Of a stretch of 64,000 nucleotides of DNA, positions 18,957 to 36,300 are shown piece by piece. Every line of letters starts with the position of its first letter. The first letter of the stretch is position 1. The notes below the pieces were generated by a model, which saw nothing but the letters and a program-made list of their open reading frames with translations, made no database searches and was not told the DNA's origin. Made by a program: the position numbers and the translations under genes. This DNA is from Xestospongia muta (taxonomy: Eukaryota; Porifera; Demospongiae; Haplosclerida; Petrosiidae), in NCBI GenBank assembly GCA_963693285.1, contig OY848931.1, positions 129,001-193,000 on the forward strand. The letters are read 5' to 3'.

Positions 18957-21725
18957 ATGAACCTGGAAAGACCATTTCCTACAGAGAGCACCAAACACAG
19001 CTATCTCCAGCCCAAAGTAATCCCTCTCCTGGTTTTAATTAATCAATGGGGTTCTCAGGGACATACTGCTGTAATGCAAACAGATTGTATTGTACTCATT
19101 TTAGAATGTCTTCAATTAACCTTCGGCAAAACACAACAGGTAATACATCACATGACTTGGCATACTACAAAAACATGTTAAATTTGTATTTATTTATTGC
19201 TATAATTACAGGAGTTTACTCTCCAAACACTAGTCTCACAGGTTGAGAATGTAATGGGAAAAGAGAAACATGAAGTATATATTAACAGGTATACACTATA
19301 TACTATGTTATACATATTATTGTCTGTGTAGTTTACATACTCTAGCTAACAATGTCCCAGAATTTATGAGATTATTTAAACAATTAAAAACTCTTATTGA
19401 AGCTCCGAAAAAAGAAGAACCAGATTCAACCACACCCATAATTGATAGTGACAATGGAGTATTAGGTATGTCTTTGTAATTAGTAATAATAATTAGGGGG
19501 CTTTCCATTTAGGTACATTTATAAAACATTGTCTTCAAGAATATGAGAGATTAACATTTTCTCAAGTGGTATTATTTCATAGACAATGGAAACAATTTAT
19601 GATAGAATCTAACAATTGGACAATATCACTTAATATTAGAAAAGTGAGTCCATTTTCATAGCTGTTGATCCATTTATCAAGTCATAGAAATCAAGTAAAG
19701 AGCAATTATCAACAGCTAAACGTTCTAAAAATATCACCTCAGCACTTCATACATTAATGATGTCAAAATCTAAGGATATGGCTGTTGAATTGAAAGCCCT
19801 CCACTTAGCAATGTTAATGATTCAATTTAATCACATGTAAGTCACATGTATGTCACATGACCTTCATAGCTTTAGTTAGTGAGGAGAGTGAGTTTGCACT
19901 AAAAGAAGCAATTCGATTGGCTCAATTGAGCGAAAATAGTGTTGTTTTAGAACATTCTCTTGTAAGCAATGACATCATTATGACATCATTTATTAATTTT
20001 AGGCTCTGCTTCAACGTTTCCAACCATCTTGTTCCACAAATAGTAGATCTTTAGTTAAACAATTTATACAAAATGCTAAAGAACAAAATCAACATGTTAG
20101 TTACAGCAATTAATTAATGAGTATGCCCCTATTAATTAACCTGTAGTTATTAGTTTCTACTGGAAAACTTCAGTTAGCTAGACTTGATTTGTCTTTAAAT
20201 GCTGATCCTAAACAGTAAGTTATAATATAGTACACACATTAACACTATATTATAATATAGTATATTAACAACTATCTTGTCAAGCCAGTTTGACGTGTTT
20301 AACTCGTATGATGAACGAATTCATAAGACAGTAATTCACAGTACTGTATTATTACTGGAATCTAATGTTTATAAACAATATAATTTGAGGTAATGTTTAT
20401 TATCACTTCATTTAATGTTGGTGTAGTTCTTTGTCATATATACCATTACAGTTACTGTGTTACATGTTACATGATCTAGACCACACCCCTCATCATATCA
20501 GTGATTTAGCTAAAGCAATTCAATTACTAGCGAGATCATTAAATGAAGAGGTGTGGCTACTAGCTTGCATTCATTACCCCTTCATAATGAATTCTTTAGG
20601 GCCAATTAGAGACGGCTATAAAATTAGTACAATGTTCATTGCATCATCTGGAGCATCTTGACAAATGTAATGTTGGTAATTGTGATAATGTAAGTCATTG
20701 ATAATGGTTTCTTAAATAATTAAATATTTGATATTTTAGTGTTTGAAAATTTTACTAGCAGAATTGACAGCAGAGAAGGCATTGTGTGAATCAAATTGGT
20801 TGATAGTCCAAGAAAATATTGACAAAATAAGAGTTTTTGATAACTTGTTAGCATACTATTGGTCAGGGGTTTCCTCAAAGTTATAAATTAGTTGTATGAT
20901 GTATTATTATTAGGTCAGCTAAACTACTGTACACTCAAACACTTTATAAGTCTGCAATATCAGTTTGTAATACACTATTAAAGTTATTAAGGTATGTTGT
21001 AGTACTGTATTACACTATATAATATATTATTGTAGTACTAAACCATCCAGTATTGAGTTGTGGACATTAGAGACAAAGTTAGTTAATTATATTGTAATTT
21101 ATTATACTGATTATTATTAGAGTACGTCTATTACAAAGTGATATTTTCTATGCTGAAGGAAGGAACACTATAGCTGTTAATATTCTCATTGATTGTATCA
21201 CTCATTGTCAAAAACATCATCTTTATTATCTCTTTGTCTGTACTCAACTCAAATTAGTCCGATCTCAGGTATATCACCTCCTAGCTACTATTATTGGATG
21301 AATATGTCTCTCTCTTTAGATACAATTAGAGATCTTAGATCAGTCTATCATATCTGAATTATTACCTCAACTTCTAATACATGGTATATATAAATTAATG
21401 GTGTATAATATTCTCTTTAGGTTCTAGTAATGATAAAACTGAAGCATTTCTGTTCCTTGCACAAATAACAATATTAAATTCTCATAAACACACTGGTTAT
21501 ATAACCAATGAAGGTACAATTAATATCTATATTATGTAATGTATTATATTCTATGTAGCTGGATATCGGGCACTAGGTCTCCTTAGTTATGCTATGGCTG
21601 AGCTCCACCCTATTTCTCCACCCACTCACTTGATGAAGCATATATTAATTTTTCAGGCAATGTTGTATCATTATGTCAAGGACCCAGTAGGTGTGGCTAA
21701 TTCTTTTCAATTGTTATCTCATTGA
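18957..21725 (+). CDS. ANAPC5: Anaphase-promoting complex subunit 5 (APC5)
   Basis: This is a scaffold subunit of the APC/C ubiquitin ligase. The start at 18957 gives MNLERPFPTE followed by KVIPLLVLINQWGSQGHTAV, which matches the APC5 opening (KIAVLVLLNEM). Downstream come FMRLFKQLKTLIEAP, a GTFIKHCLQEYERLTFSQV segment like the human RHMILAYSKLSFSQV, and TPR-like helices including FALKEAIRLAQLSENSVVLE, matching the conserved LQEAIRIAQESNDHVCLQH. It ends near HPISPPTHLMKHILIFQA and VANSFQLLSH with stop at 21723-21725. Introns are 40-60 bp. The gene is divergent from the CaRF-like gene (157 bp between start codons) and tail-to-tail with ELOVL (75 bp). Confidence 0.85.
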
Positions 21726-21800
21726 TAAACTAAAAGTGAAATATTTAAGTTATAAGAAAATTATTTAGAAGAAAAATTGAAGGGATATCATTAAGATTAT

Positions 21801-22912
21801 CTAATCCATCTTAATATTATTATCACCATTCTTTTTTTTCTTTGAATAAGCGTGGCGATAGAAATTAGAAAACAATAGAATATGTGACAATAGATATATC
21901 ACTAAAGCCACTTGAGGCCTCTTGTCAAAATCACAGTTAGCATAAAGACCATAACTAACATGGACGAGTATAATCATGAATTGCCCCTGTAATTATTATT
22001 AATAATAACACTTTATTAAGGAATACACTTACTAATTGCAACATTGTTAAATATTTCTTCCACCAAAGATATTTATGAAATGTATCTCCAAAAGCAGACA
22101 AGAAATAATAAGAATACATTATGACATGAACAAAAGAATTAATCAAAGCACAGAAAAATGCTAAAGGAGATCAATAATTAATGATGTAACAAGAGGGGTA
22201 TCCTCACATGATCCTCCAGCAAACCATTTAGTTCCAATCCACCACAATATAACCATTGTAGCATGATGATAAACATGAAGAAAAGTGACTTGGCTATTCT
22301 TTTTCCTCAAAATAAAAATCACAGTATCTAATAATTCAATAATCTTTGAAAAATAATAAAACCACACAGCTGATGCAAGCTATAAAAACAATGGAGAAAT
22401 TAGTATATATAATAATTGTATTTTAGTTTACTCTTATAGCGTTGTTAGAATAACTCAATGGATCACATATCCAGGTATACTTCAATGATATAACAGACAT
22501 TAAGATCTAAATTGATGACACAATTAATGCTGTTTATATAATGATATTATGATACATCAATTCAACAAGGAACAAAAACTATTTCAAGTTAAACTAAGAG
22601 TTCTATGGGGGGTGGTACTTACTTCATATGCAATGTAGAAATTTAAAATTATCATGCAAAAATTATATATTTTCATAATAATGGTAAGACCCAATGGCTT
22701 CTTATTCTGCATATAATCTGGTCCTACTTTCACAAAGACAAGATAGCACAGTACAATAGCTAGCATGGGCCATGGATATTCCACCATTAACCAGTGATTA
22801 GTACGAGGGTCTAGAATATGACAATAATAGCTACTATATTTGCTATGCAGCTCTTACCTGCATTCATTGCAGCAGTATGGAATCGTTGCTGTAAATAGCT
22901 CCAAGCATCCAT
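21801..22912 (-). CDS. Very-long-chain fatty acid elongase (ELOVL family)
   Basis: This ER enzyme carries out the condensing step that lengthens fatty acyl-CoAs by two carbons. Exons read [31 protein letters not shown], then [19 protein letters not shown]. The active region contains [16 protein letters not shown] and the catalytic histidine box HVYHH (in [10 protein letters not shown], near 22275). Later helices include [20 protein letters not shown] and YLTMLQL. The tail is lysine-rich (YSKKKKNG), ending at the stop 21801-21803. The size and about seven membrane segments fit the family. The MKIYNF and NSFVHVIMY blocks look closest to the ELOVL1/4/7 group, but subtype is uncertain. It is divergent from POLD1. 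Confidence 0.92.
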
Positions 22913-23073
22913 AATGTCTCCTGACGACTCTCCTGATACTATAAAAGTGGGAGGACCTCATTATAATGGTTATCAATTATGACGTCGTAGTTTTAGCGGT
23001 AAATAGTTTGGGAAAGGGTTTAAAGATTGTTGTAAGTTTCTATGATAAATAACATATTATTATTTTCATAGAA

Positions 23074-27350
<4,277 letters not shown>

Positions 27351-27421
27351 CCATGGACACTAAGTATACCAAAAACAAGTTTACATATATTGTCTAATTA
27401 ATAATCAGGTGGGTGGGGCAA

Positions 27422-27956
27422 CTAATCTTGATCTTCCATCTTCTTTTTGTGACGTAGAATCTTATCCTTGTGACGTTTAATTTGTTCCTAAAACAACAAA
27501 TAAGAAGTGGCCATCTTGGGGATCATCCTTGCCTGGAGTTCCTCAATGGCATTTTCATGATGATTGATCTCTTCTTCATGATGTTCTTTAGCATGTTGCT
27601 TAAGTTTTTCAAGTTGTTCTTGTTCCTATAGAGACGATATAAGTCATGAATATCATTAACATGTTTACCAATCTTCTAAAGTATTGGTCTTCTTGTGCTT
27701 TCTCTCTTTTACTAAAAGATCCTCCTGCTTGTCTAAGAAAATAAAGGGCTAAAATATAAATATCTCTTGGTCACTTGTGTCCAGTTCTTACCTAATGGCA
27801 CCCTATGTAAAGACAAAATACAAATAAAATTGATGTTGTTTTGATGCAATTAATTGATTTTAATGGCGTTACCTCGTCGTTGCTGTACAGACGAACTGCA
27901 GTCGGATAGAAAAAACGAGAAGAGCGACTCAACATCTGCAACCGTGCTAACGCCAT
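27422..27956 (-). CDS. ATP5IF1: Mitochondrial ATP synthase inhibitory factor 1 (IF1)
   Basis: IF1 is a small matrix protein that blocks ATP hydrolysis by F1 when the proton gradient collapses. Exon 1 (27873-27956) encodes a mitochondrial presequence (MALARLQMLSRSSRFFYPTA). An 11-nt microexon (27792-27802, GAIR) and the next exon give the inhibitory motif RQAGGSFSKREKAQEDQYFR. Then comes a histidine-rich antiparallel coiled coil (AKEHHEEEINHHENAIEELQ, EQIKRHKDKILRHKKKMEDQ). The last intron has a GC donor (CAG|GCAAGG) with a normal AG acceptor; splicing there restores the conserved LQ-EQIKRHK junction. The stop is at 27422-27424, giving about 100 residues, normal for the family. It is divergent from ETFRF1 by only 69 bp. 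Confidence 0.92.
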
Positions 27957-28025
27957 TTTAGAATGACCTTCGTAAGGACAGTAGCATACCGCAAATGTTT
28001 TAATTATCAGTAGACGAATGTAACT

Positions 28026-28316
28026 ATGAATCTCCACAGAAGAGAAGTGCTCAACTTATTCAAGCAGGTACTCTAATGGTTAAATTATTCATAACATTCT
28101 GAGATGTTATTGTAGTTGCTGTATATGGGTCGAGAATATCCTCTTGGTTATCCTTATTTCAGAGAAAAATGTTATAGAGCCTTTTTACGTCACAAAGATG
28201 AGAGTGACCCTGAAAAAATTAGAGAACTGCTAGATAGAGGACATTATGTAGTACGTGAAATTGAAGCTTTGTATAAACTCAAAAAATACAGAACTTTAAA
28301 GAAAAGATACTATTAA
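28026..28316 (+). CDS. ETFRF1: LYR-motif protein ETFRF1 (LYRM5)
   Basis: This small mitochondrial LYR protein regulates electron-transfer flavoprotein by removing FAD. Exon 1 (28026-28067) encodes MNLHRREVLNLFKQ and exon 2 (28116-28316) the remaining 66 residues. LLYMGREYPLGYPYFREKCY aligns with human LLYLGRDYPKGADYFKKRL, and PEKIRELLDRGHYVVREIEA plus LKKYRTLKKRYY matches the conserved C-terminus. At 80 residues it is close to the human length. The canonical LYR triplet position reads LLYMGR, as in the human orthologue (LLYLGR). The divergent partner IF1 is also mitochondrial. Confidence 0.93.
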
Positions 28317-28489
28317 GCCTTTAAACTCAAAAATACAAAATATTAATGAGAACATATTATCATTAACCTCTACTCAAAAATTAAGAATATTAAAGAGAAA
28401 ATATTATCATTAGTTTCAACTAGTAAATACAGCATGAAAAAACCTACTGTGTGTATAATGCATTGTTCAGTTAAACACTTGTATTGTTT

Positions 28490-30574
28490 CTAAAAATTAT
28501 TGTTACGAGGTCGACGATGGACAAAATTAACCCCTATTATCTGAAAGTATAGACAGTCATTGATAAGGTACTGAGTACCCCTCTGACTGTCATATTCCAA
28601 ACCAGCAAATGTTATAAACTCATCTACTGATATACCAATAGAAGCGAAATCAGCTCCTTTCACAACACAATCACAGATTTCAGAACGAGTTTCATCATTG
28701 AACACATATTGTCCCTCCATGTGACTATGGTCACCTAACTGGTTCACAAGACGCACAATTAATTTCCCTCTCACAGGAAATGGTAATATATCATCTTGTT
28801 CTCCAGCCATAAGACACACCCCCACAGATAAATGAGTACCTAAAGAAATATCTGAACAGAGTTGGTAAAAAGATCAGCAATACCTTTTCCACAACCTTTG
28901 CCTTTAGCGTAGACAATGAGAGCAAATTTAAATCCCTATCAAAAAGTTACTTAATCCAGTAATTAAAGGGACTACCTCTTACCTTCATGCCAGTATAAAA
29001 TGGATGTGATATCCAAATATGATTTGTCTCATGGTGAAAAAAGAAATTAGTCATCACTATGGTTTGAGGTAGCCAAGGGACTGCCCTTGGAAAATCTAAA
29101 AAGAGAATATATACATGTATGGTAAACCACACCCACTTCTTACCGTCCATCAGAGTGTCATAGCTTAAAAATCTCCTATCACAATCCATAGATTCCCATT
29201 GTTTTCTTGGATTACATCCTTCCAGTGTATCTAGGACACCATCAACACCACCTTGTGTAATTCTGACAATACTAGTCATGTAGTCAAACTCATCTTCTTT
29301 AGTAAGGTTCCAAGCTGGATCTATGGATGTATACCAATGAAATGGACACACATTTATACTACAACATACTTGGTATAGTGATTTCATCTAATACGCTAGC
29401 AAAACACACTCCATTTAAAACTAGAGGAATGGTTTTCTCTCGCGATATTTTAGCAATGGCTGATATAACCCACTCTGGAGTACAAAAATGAAAGGAAAAA
29501 TTATCTGAATTGTACTCAATCTCATTAAGAAACTGATGCTTTGATAACGAAGAAAAAACAATTTCCATCAGCCAAAAATAACGAAACATTGAGGTATTTT
29601 CTTTATCCCAATTAACAGTAAGCTGAAACGTGTGCCCGCTATTAAAATTAAGCTGACGAAACTTTGGATTGACTTTCATCTGATGAGCAAAGTCTCTCAG
29701 ACGAATGTGAGAACATTTGATAGCTCGGTGACGAACAAAAAGTTGAAATTTACGATGAAAATCCCACCATTGATAGTCTCCAACTAGAGACTCTATTATG
29801 GAGATATTCATCATATCAACTCGTGATCTCATCAATTGGAACACTTCATCATGTGACTCCATAGTTTCCAATTGATCCTTTTTATCAAGATAGGTATAAC
29901 GAAGATGACTCTTGACGTCTTTTAAATCTTGTTCTCGAAGTTTGGCGATAGCATCATCCCAGAGACCCTCAAATTCATCACAGAGCTCTTCAAACATAAC
30001 CTTAGCTTCATCAGAAGAAGCTATATCAGGAAAATGTAAATTCAGATCAGATTATAATAGTTAGGTTATATATACCTAAAGGTGGATCAACTTTGTATTT
30101 TTCTAACTCCATTTCAGCCATAATATCCTCTGTAAAATAAAATATAATATTTAAAAAACCATTATATTACTAACCATATGTTTTAATCAAGTAATCTGTG
30201 CGTTCATTGACAGTTGGATACGATCGCAACATTTCAATAAAGTAAAACCAATTTTGAAAGCTGTTATCAATGGCACGATACATGCTCGTAAAAAAGGACG
30301 TCTCACGATGTTTGTAAGAAGGTATGTCTGCAAATTGTGCACCATCAGCCATATCTACGGAATGACGACTTATGACACCTCGACGATACAACTCTTTAGC
30401 CATTGACAGACCGTCTGGTACATAGTCTTCAAAGGAGTCCATTGTCTGTCTAATAGCATCTTTAGCAGCAACATTATGAATATAAGTTTCTAACTCAGTC
30501 CAACCATTATAGCGTACTCGTCTAAAGTCACCAGCTAGTTCTTGATCTCTAAATGATACGCAAGAAGGCAACAT
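28490..30574 (-). CDS. CARD-like / helical / MATH-domain protein
   Basis: I know no one-to-one vertebrate orthologue. The first exon (30170-30574, 134 residues) contains a helical segment (AKELYRRGVISRHSVDMADG, then FFTSMYRAIDNSFQNWFYFI and EMLRSYP). Its pattern, basic-Gly-Val-Ile turn followed by a last Trp/Phe helix, resembles a CARD or other death-fold domain. A central helical region (29.99-29.45 kb) includes SHDEVFQLMRSRVDMMNISI and IIESLVGDYQWWDFHRKFQL, the kind of helical module common in sponge and cnidarian multi-domain proteins. The C-terminus (28.49-29.05 kb) is MATH/TRAF-like: WISHPFYTGMKG, FALIVYAKGKGCGKG, SVCLMAGEQDDILPFPVRGK and YLINDCLYFQIIGV align with TRAF-C strands. A CARD-like plus MATH pairing suggests a signalling adaptor; that function is inference. 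About 560 residues. Confidence 0.6.
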
Positions 30575-30738
30575 AGTGTTAGAATAAGAGATAAAGACGT
30601 GGAGACAATGTTCAAACCAGTGGTCTTCCCCAACTAGAGATGTACCACCCCTTTATTGATCACGTGTGGGTGTTCAATAATTCATATCAAAACAAATAAC
30701 TTGTATTCATACAGTGAAATTCTTCATAATAATTCTTT

Positions 30739-33327
30739 TAAGCTGATTCTTGTAACAGTTGATAAGTTCTCACACTGCCATTAGGTTCAAATCGCAACTT
30801 TTTACTAGGAGGAGATGAAGTTGTTGTGTCATCTCTCTTATTACCATATCCTCCTCCACCAGGACTCTCAAGACGAAATATGTCCTAAAACATTTATAAT
30901 TATAACCTTAATTGTTACTGGCGTACCCATGGCAACACATCCACTCTTTTCTTAGCTCCCATATCTATTTCTTCACCAGTATTTTTGATTAAAGTATTAC
31001 GACCTTTACAACCAGGGTCACCACCTTAAAATAAACGTTAAGTAGATCATTTTAAGAGGAAATGGTTACCATGGAGACCATAAGGCTGATAGACACGACG
31101 TTCACTAAGTATTGATAATGTGAGTGGTTTACGAAACATCATTTCCCTCTTCACACCATCTCCTCCGTAATATAGCCCCGCCCCTCCAGTTCCTTTATTT
31201 AAGTGGAAACACTTCAATATAACAGGATACCTAATAAAGAGGAATACTCGATTGCCCCTATAATTAATTAATATAATTACCTTCTTTCTAATATTTCTGG
31301 ATCAGTAATTCTAGTATTAGTCATATTAGTATGTACTCCACCACGACCATGCCATCCAGGTCCCTGAAATATGACGCTAAAAGACTGAGACTCATGTTTC
31401 CATACTTACAGCTCCAGATCCTCCAGCCACAGTTTCATAATAACCAACAGTAGCATCACCAAATGTTGTATTATTCATACATCCCTATGTATGTATAAAG
31501 GAATGTTGCACATGTGATCATTATAGAGTTACTTGCGATGCTGCACATGTTGAAAAAGCTTTAAAAATAACATCCACAATACGTTGACTTGTCAGTACAT
31601 TTCCTCCAACTACTGCTGCCTCTTCTGATGGACTTAAAATTGTACCCTCTGGAATATGAACACTAATAGGCTTTAAACAACCCTGTCAAAGGAACAGTCA
31701 AAGTAGTTTAAAAAAACATGTTTTTCTGACTTGATTTAATGGGACATCGTGACCAACCATACATCTCAAACAATAAATTATTGCTGCAAAAGTAACTGCA
31801 CGAGGAGCATTGCAATTGCCTGATACCTGGGTAAGAAATTATTTCATACTTCACAGATAATTTGAGATATACTTGGGGTCCAGTTCCGGTAAAATCAAAA
31901 ATAGCAGACCCTTCAATTGGATCAATAGTAACATTGAGTTTAATAACAGTACCATCATCCATATAATCCTCAGCCTGGAGCACAGTGGACCCAGTCTCAG
32001 TCTGTATGGTATGAGAATACAACTTACTAACACAAGATACATACCTTAGCCTGAGAAGCAACTTCTCTCAACATATCCTTAACTGCTATTTCAGCATTTT
32101 CCTATATTCACCATTATAATATTATCATATCTACTACATCTTCCTTACTTGTATATGCTTCATATAAGCTTGTACAACATCTAATCCATAAGCATTAATC
32201 AGTTCCCTCACTAACAAAATACCCTACAATATCACATGATAATCACATGATTATGTGGCTACACCCACTTTTTGATTGGCTGCTACTTGAGCTCGTAGAT
32301 CAGAGAGGTTGTCATAGAGATTACGAGTACCACTTGATCCAGGATACTGTGATGGAGCCATGAGGAGATCAGTGACACCTAATTTGGGTATGTGACTAAA
32401 TAGGATCTATATTACTGGTACCTTTTTCTTGAAAGACTCCATTTTCAACAAGTTTAAATGTTTTGACAAACATTCCTTCCTCCCACAAATAATGAGAATT
32501 AGGTGGCATAGACCCTTTATTTAATAACACTAATTACACGTAATTATCACATACCACACCCACCTGGGGTAATCCCTCCAATATCAGCATGATGACCTCG
32601 ATTAGCCACAAAGAACACAGGATGATCTTCACCAGGATAAAAAACCTTTTATAATCAAATTAATAATGATTTATTATAAGTCATAATTACTGGGGTAATG
32701 ACTGTTAAATCTGGTAAATGACTCCCACCAGCTGCTGGATGATTACATAATATGACATCTCCCTCCTTAAAATTGTTGCCATAGTAACGTATCTGGAATT
32801 GAACTGTCTCTTGCATAGCTCCTAAATGAACAGGGATATGAGGAGCATTAGCAACTAAACCTCCGTCAGGACCAAATAATGCACAAGAGAAATCAAGACG
32901 TTCCTATGGCAACGAGTTATCTATATTATTATAATTGTATTATACTTTTATATTTGTTGATATCGAGGTTCTTTGTAACACACTATAATGAAGGGGTGTG
33001 GTTATAGCACATGCTCAGTAATTAATAATTTACCGTCCCATCTGTTCAGCTGTACTCATAAAACGATGAGAAAAAATGGACAACTGAATAGCATCTAAGG
33101 TAGTCCCAATTTTATTACTTGTAACTCCGCCTACCTATAATCACATAATTATAAGTAGAGTTCACTGCTACAATATCAATTCCCATGTGATCAACTCTAT
33201 GTGTTAATAACTACAACTTAATTAATATTAATATATATTATTAATAAGTGATAATTATTAATGCAAAATTTACTACACTATTTAATGTCCAACATTGGCC
33301 AGAAAATATTTCCTTGGACATTATCAG

Positions 33328-33373
<46 letters not shown>

Positions 33374-36300
33374 TGCTTGTAACATTTATGGTGCTCAATG
33401 ATGCCTGAACAATTTGTGATGTCTGTAATGTCTGTGATACTAAATCAGATAATACAGACATTACAAATTGTTCAGGCACCATTGAGCACCATAGATGTTA
33501 CAAGCACCATACACACACACACACACACACACATTTATTCACTCACAAGATATAAGATACGTAGCTTGTAATATTAGACTTAAAATGATATAATAGATTT
33601 TATATTAATAGTTATCATTTATTAATAATATAGTAAGTTATTAACACATAAAGTTGATCTTGTAATTACTAAACAAGATACATGTTACCTGTATTTTAAT
33701 ATCTCCATATTTGGTCATGCTAGCTTGACTACCTGGTTCTACCCAGATTGTACTGCAAAATAATTAAAGTAGGTGGAGTCAGAGATGTCACATTTACCTG
33801 TGTTGATCAATAATTATAGCAGGTCCATCAATACCATGTCCAGGAGAGAGATGATTTAACTGATAAACAGATGTAGAGAGAAATTGATCATCCACAAAAC
33901 ATTCTGTAGACTATAAACCAGTCAAACCAGTTTAACAGGTTTAATATAACTCACATAGACAGGTTGAGGTGGTAGTTTATCTGCAGGCACAGGGGACGGA
34001 GAGTGGGAACAAGCTTGAGCAGTACCTCTCACTCTTATGTCATCAACAATGACTGCTCGTGAAGGAATGGTGAACCCAAACTCGCGTTGATATCTAGTTG
34101 TAAAAGATGCTAAGAAATCACCATGACGACAGGTCTTGTCCTTGTTATTGGTGGGTGTGGCAGTACACATCAGTGCACAATCAGTTCGATCATAACGTAA
34201 GTGGAGATAGGGTGTGGTCACAATAGAAGACTTATCAAATCCTTGATCTACGAGAGCTTTAACACATTGTTGTGTTAATTTATCAATGCGTTCATCCAAA
34301 TATGAAAATGAAGAGACTAAAATGAGTACAATGAACTAAAAACACATACAGTCTTCTTGTGAACTAACCTTCATAAATTTTAGCACAAGGTTCTTGTGTT
34401 TCATGTACAACATCAGCTAATGCTAAACCATAAGCAGATAAAATACCAGAATATCTAAACCACAAACTTTTAATATTATATTATTTAAACAAATTCTATA
34501 CCTATGTATAAAAACTGTTGACATGCCAAGACTACGAGCAATAGCACAAGCATGCTGACCACCAGCTCCACCAAAACATGATAAAATGTGAGCTGATGTA
34601 TCGTAACCTTTAGCCTATAAAAACCACACCCACATTAATCGATTCTCAATTGATACACTCACTTGAGTAAGAGCTCGTATTGGTCGACACATGGTCTCAT
34701 TAGCAACTGCAATAAACCCCATAGCAACCTCTTGTGATGTCATTGGTCTAACATGTGGATCACTGTCTTGAAGAAAATTGTTAATAGAGTTTGTTAGCTC
34801 TTGAAACAATGTCATTGTGACATCTTTATAAAGGGGCTGGTCTTCATTAGGACCGAATATATATGGAAAATATCTAATAAAAACAATTAATTATCTATTA
34901 CTGTAATAATAACCTACTCAGGCAGGAGTCGTCCCAAACATAAGTTAGCATCAGTCACAGTAAGAGGACCACCTATATTATTAAAACTATTATAATAATA
35001 TTAATGTTTAATAATAATCATGTACCTCGGCCATAACAAGCAGGACCAGGATTAGCTCCAGCAGAATCAGGACCAACTACAAACAAACCAGACTGAAAGA
35101 ACAGTCGACTCCCTCCTCCTGCAGCAACAGTATTAATATCCAACTACAAGAGATAGAAGATAAATTAATTAGTGGGCGAGGCTTACCTGAGGTGCTTGAA
35201 TACTGATACCAGCTGTTATACTCTCAAATACATGTTCATATTCATTATCATAACGAGATACATCAGTAGAGGTACCCCCCATGTCAAAACCTATTACCGG
35301 ACGACGATCCTCTCCCTCTAATATTGTAGTAAGAGCATATCCTACCTAAAGAGAACTCATTCCAAAAATTAAATATGTCATGTGACTCACCACACCTCCT
35401 GCAGGACCAGACAGGATGGCTCGAGACCCAATAAATTTATCCATTGACGTTAATCCACCATCACTTTGCATAAAAAGTACTCTTAATTTATCCTATAACA
35501 ATTGAATCTAATTGTACAAGTTCAAACAAACTTACAGGATCTTTAAAACCTGAAATAAACCCTCGTACATATCGCTGAATACAAGGTGTGAGATAAGCAT
35601 CAGCACATACTATTAAAAATATAATAATTCTCAGCTCCACCCATTGCAATTACCTGTAAATCCACGTGGTACAGCTCGTATCATTGGCATGACTTGAGAG
35701 GAGAGAGATACGTGGGTAAACCCCATATCACGTGCTAGTTGACCTACTATCTCCTCATGTTCTTTATAAGTATATGAATGAAGGAACACTACAGCTAAAC
35801 TCATAATACCACGATCTAGTACTTGTTGTAAATCATTAGTTAATTTATCTTTGTCTATTGACTGCCAGATATGAAGCTATAATTAAGTGGGCGGAAGTAA
35901 TAATTATTGCTCATAATTATAGGAACACCTTTTCTCCAGTTGTTCCTATAGCAACTGGTGATTGGATATCAAGTTGACATGAATCTTGAACCATATATAC
36001 ACGTTCTTTAACTTCAATGACCTCCTCATAAATCATTTCTGGCATAGCAATGCGCTATAATAGGAAGATAGAACATAAACTTGTTTAACCAGTTTGCTAA
36101 CCAGGTCAAACAAGTTTGGACGAGACTGATTACCAATGTACAAAAGATCACGAAATCCCTCTGTAATAAGAAGAGCACAACGCTCACCTTTCCTCTCCAA
36201 TAAAGCATTAGTAGCTACTGTCGTCCCCATACGAATCCAATCAATATAGGCGGAGTCAAGTGGTTCATCTGGAGATAGAGTATGCCCTAGTTCCTAATAT

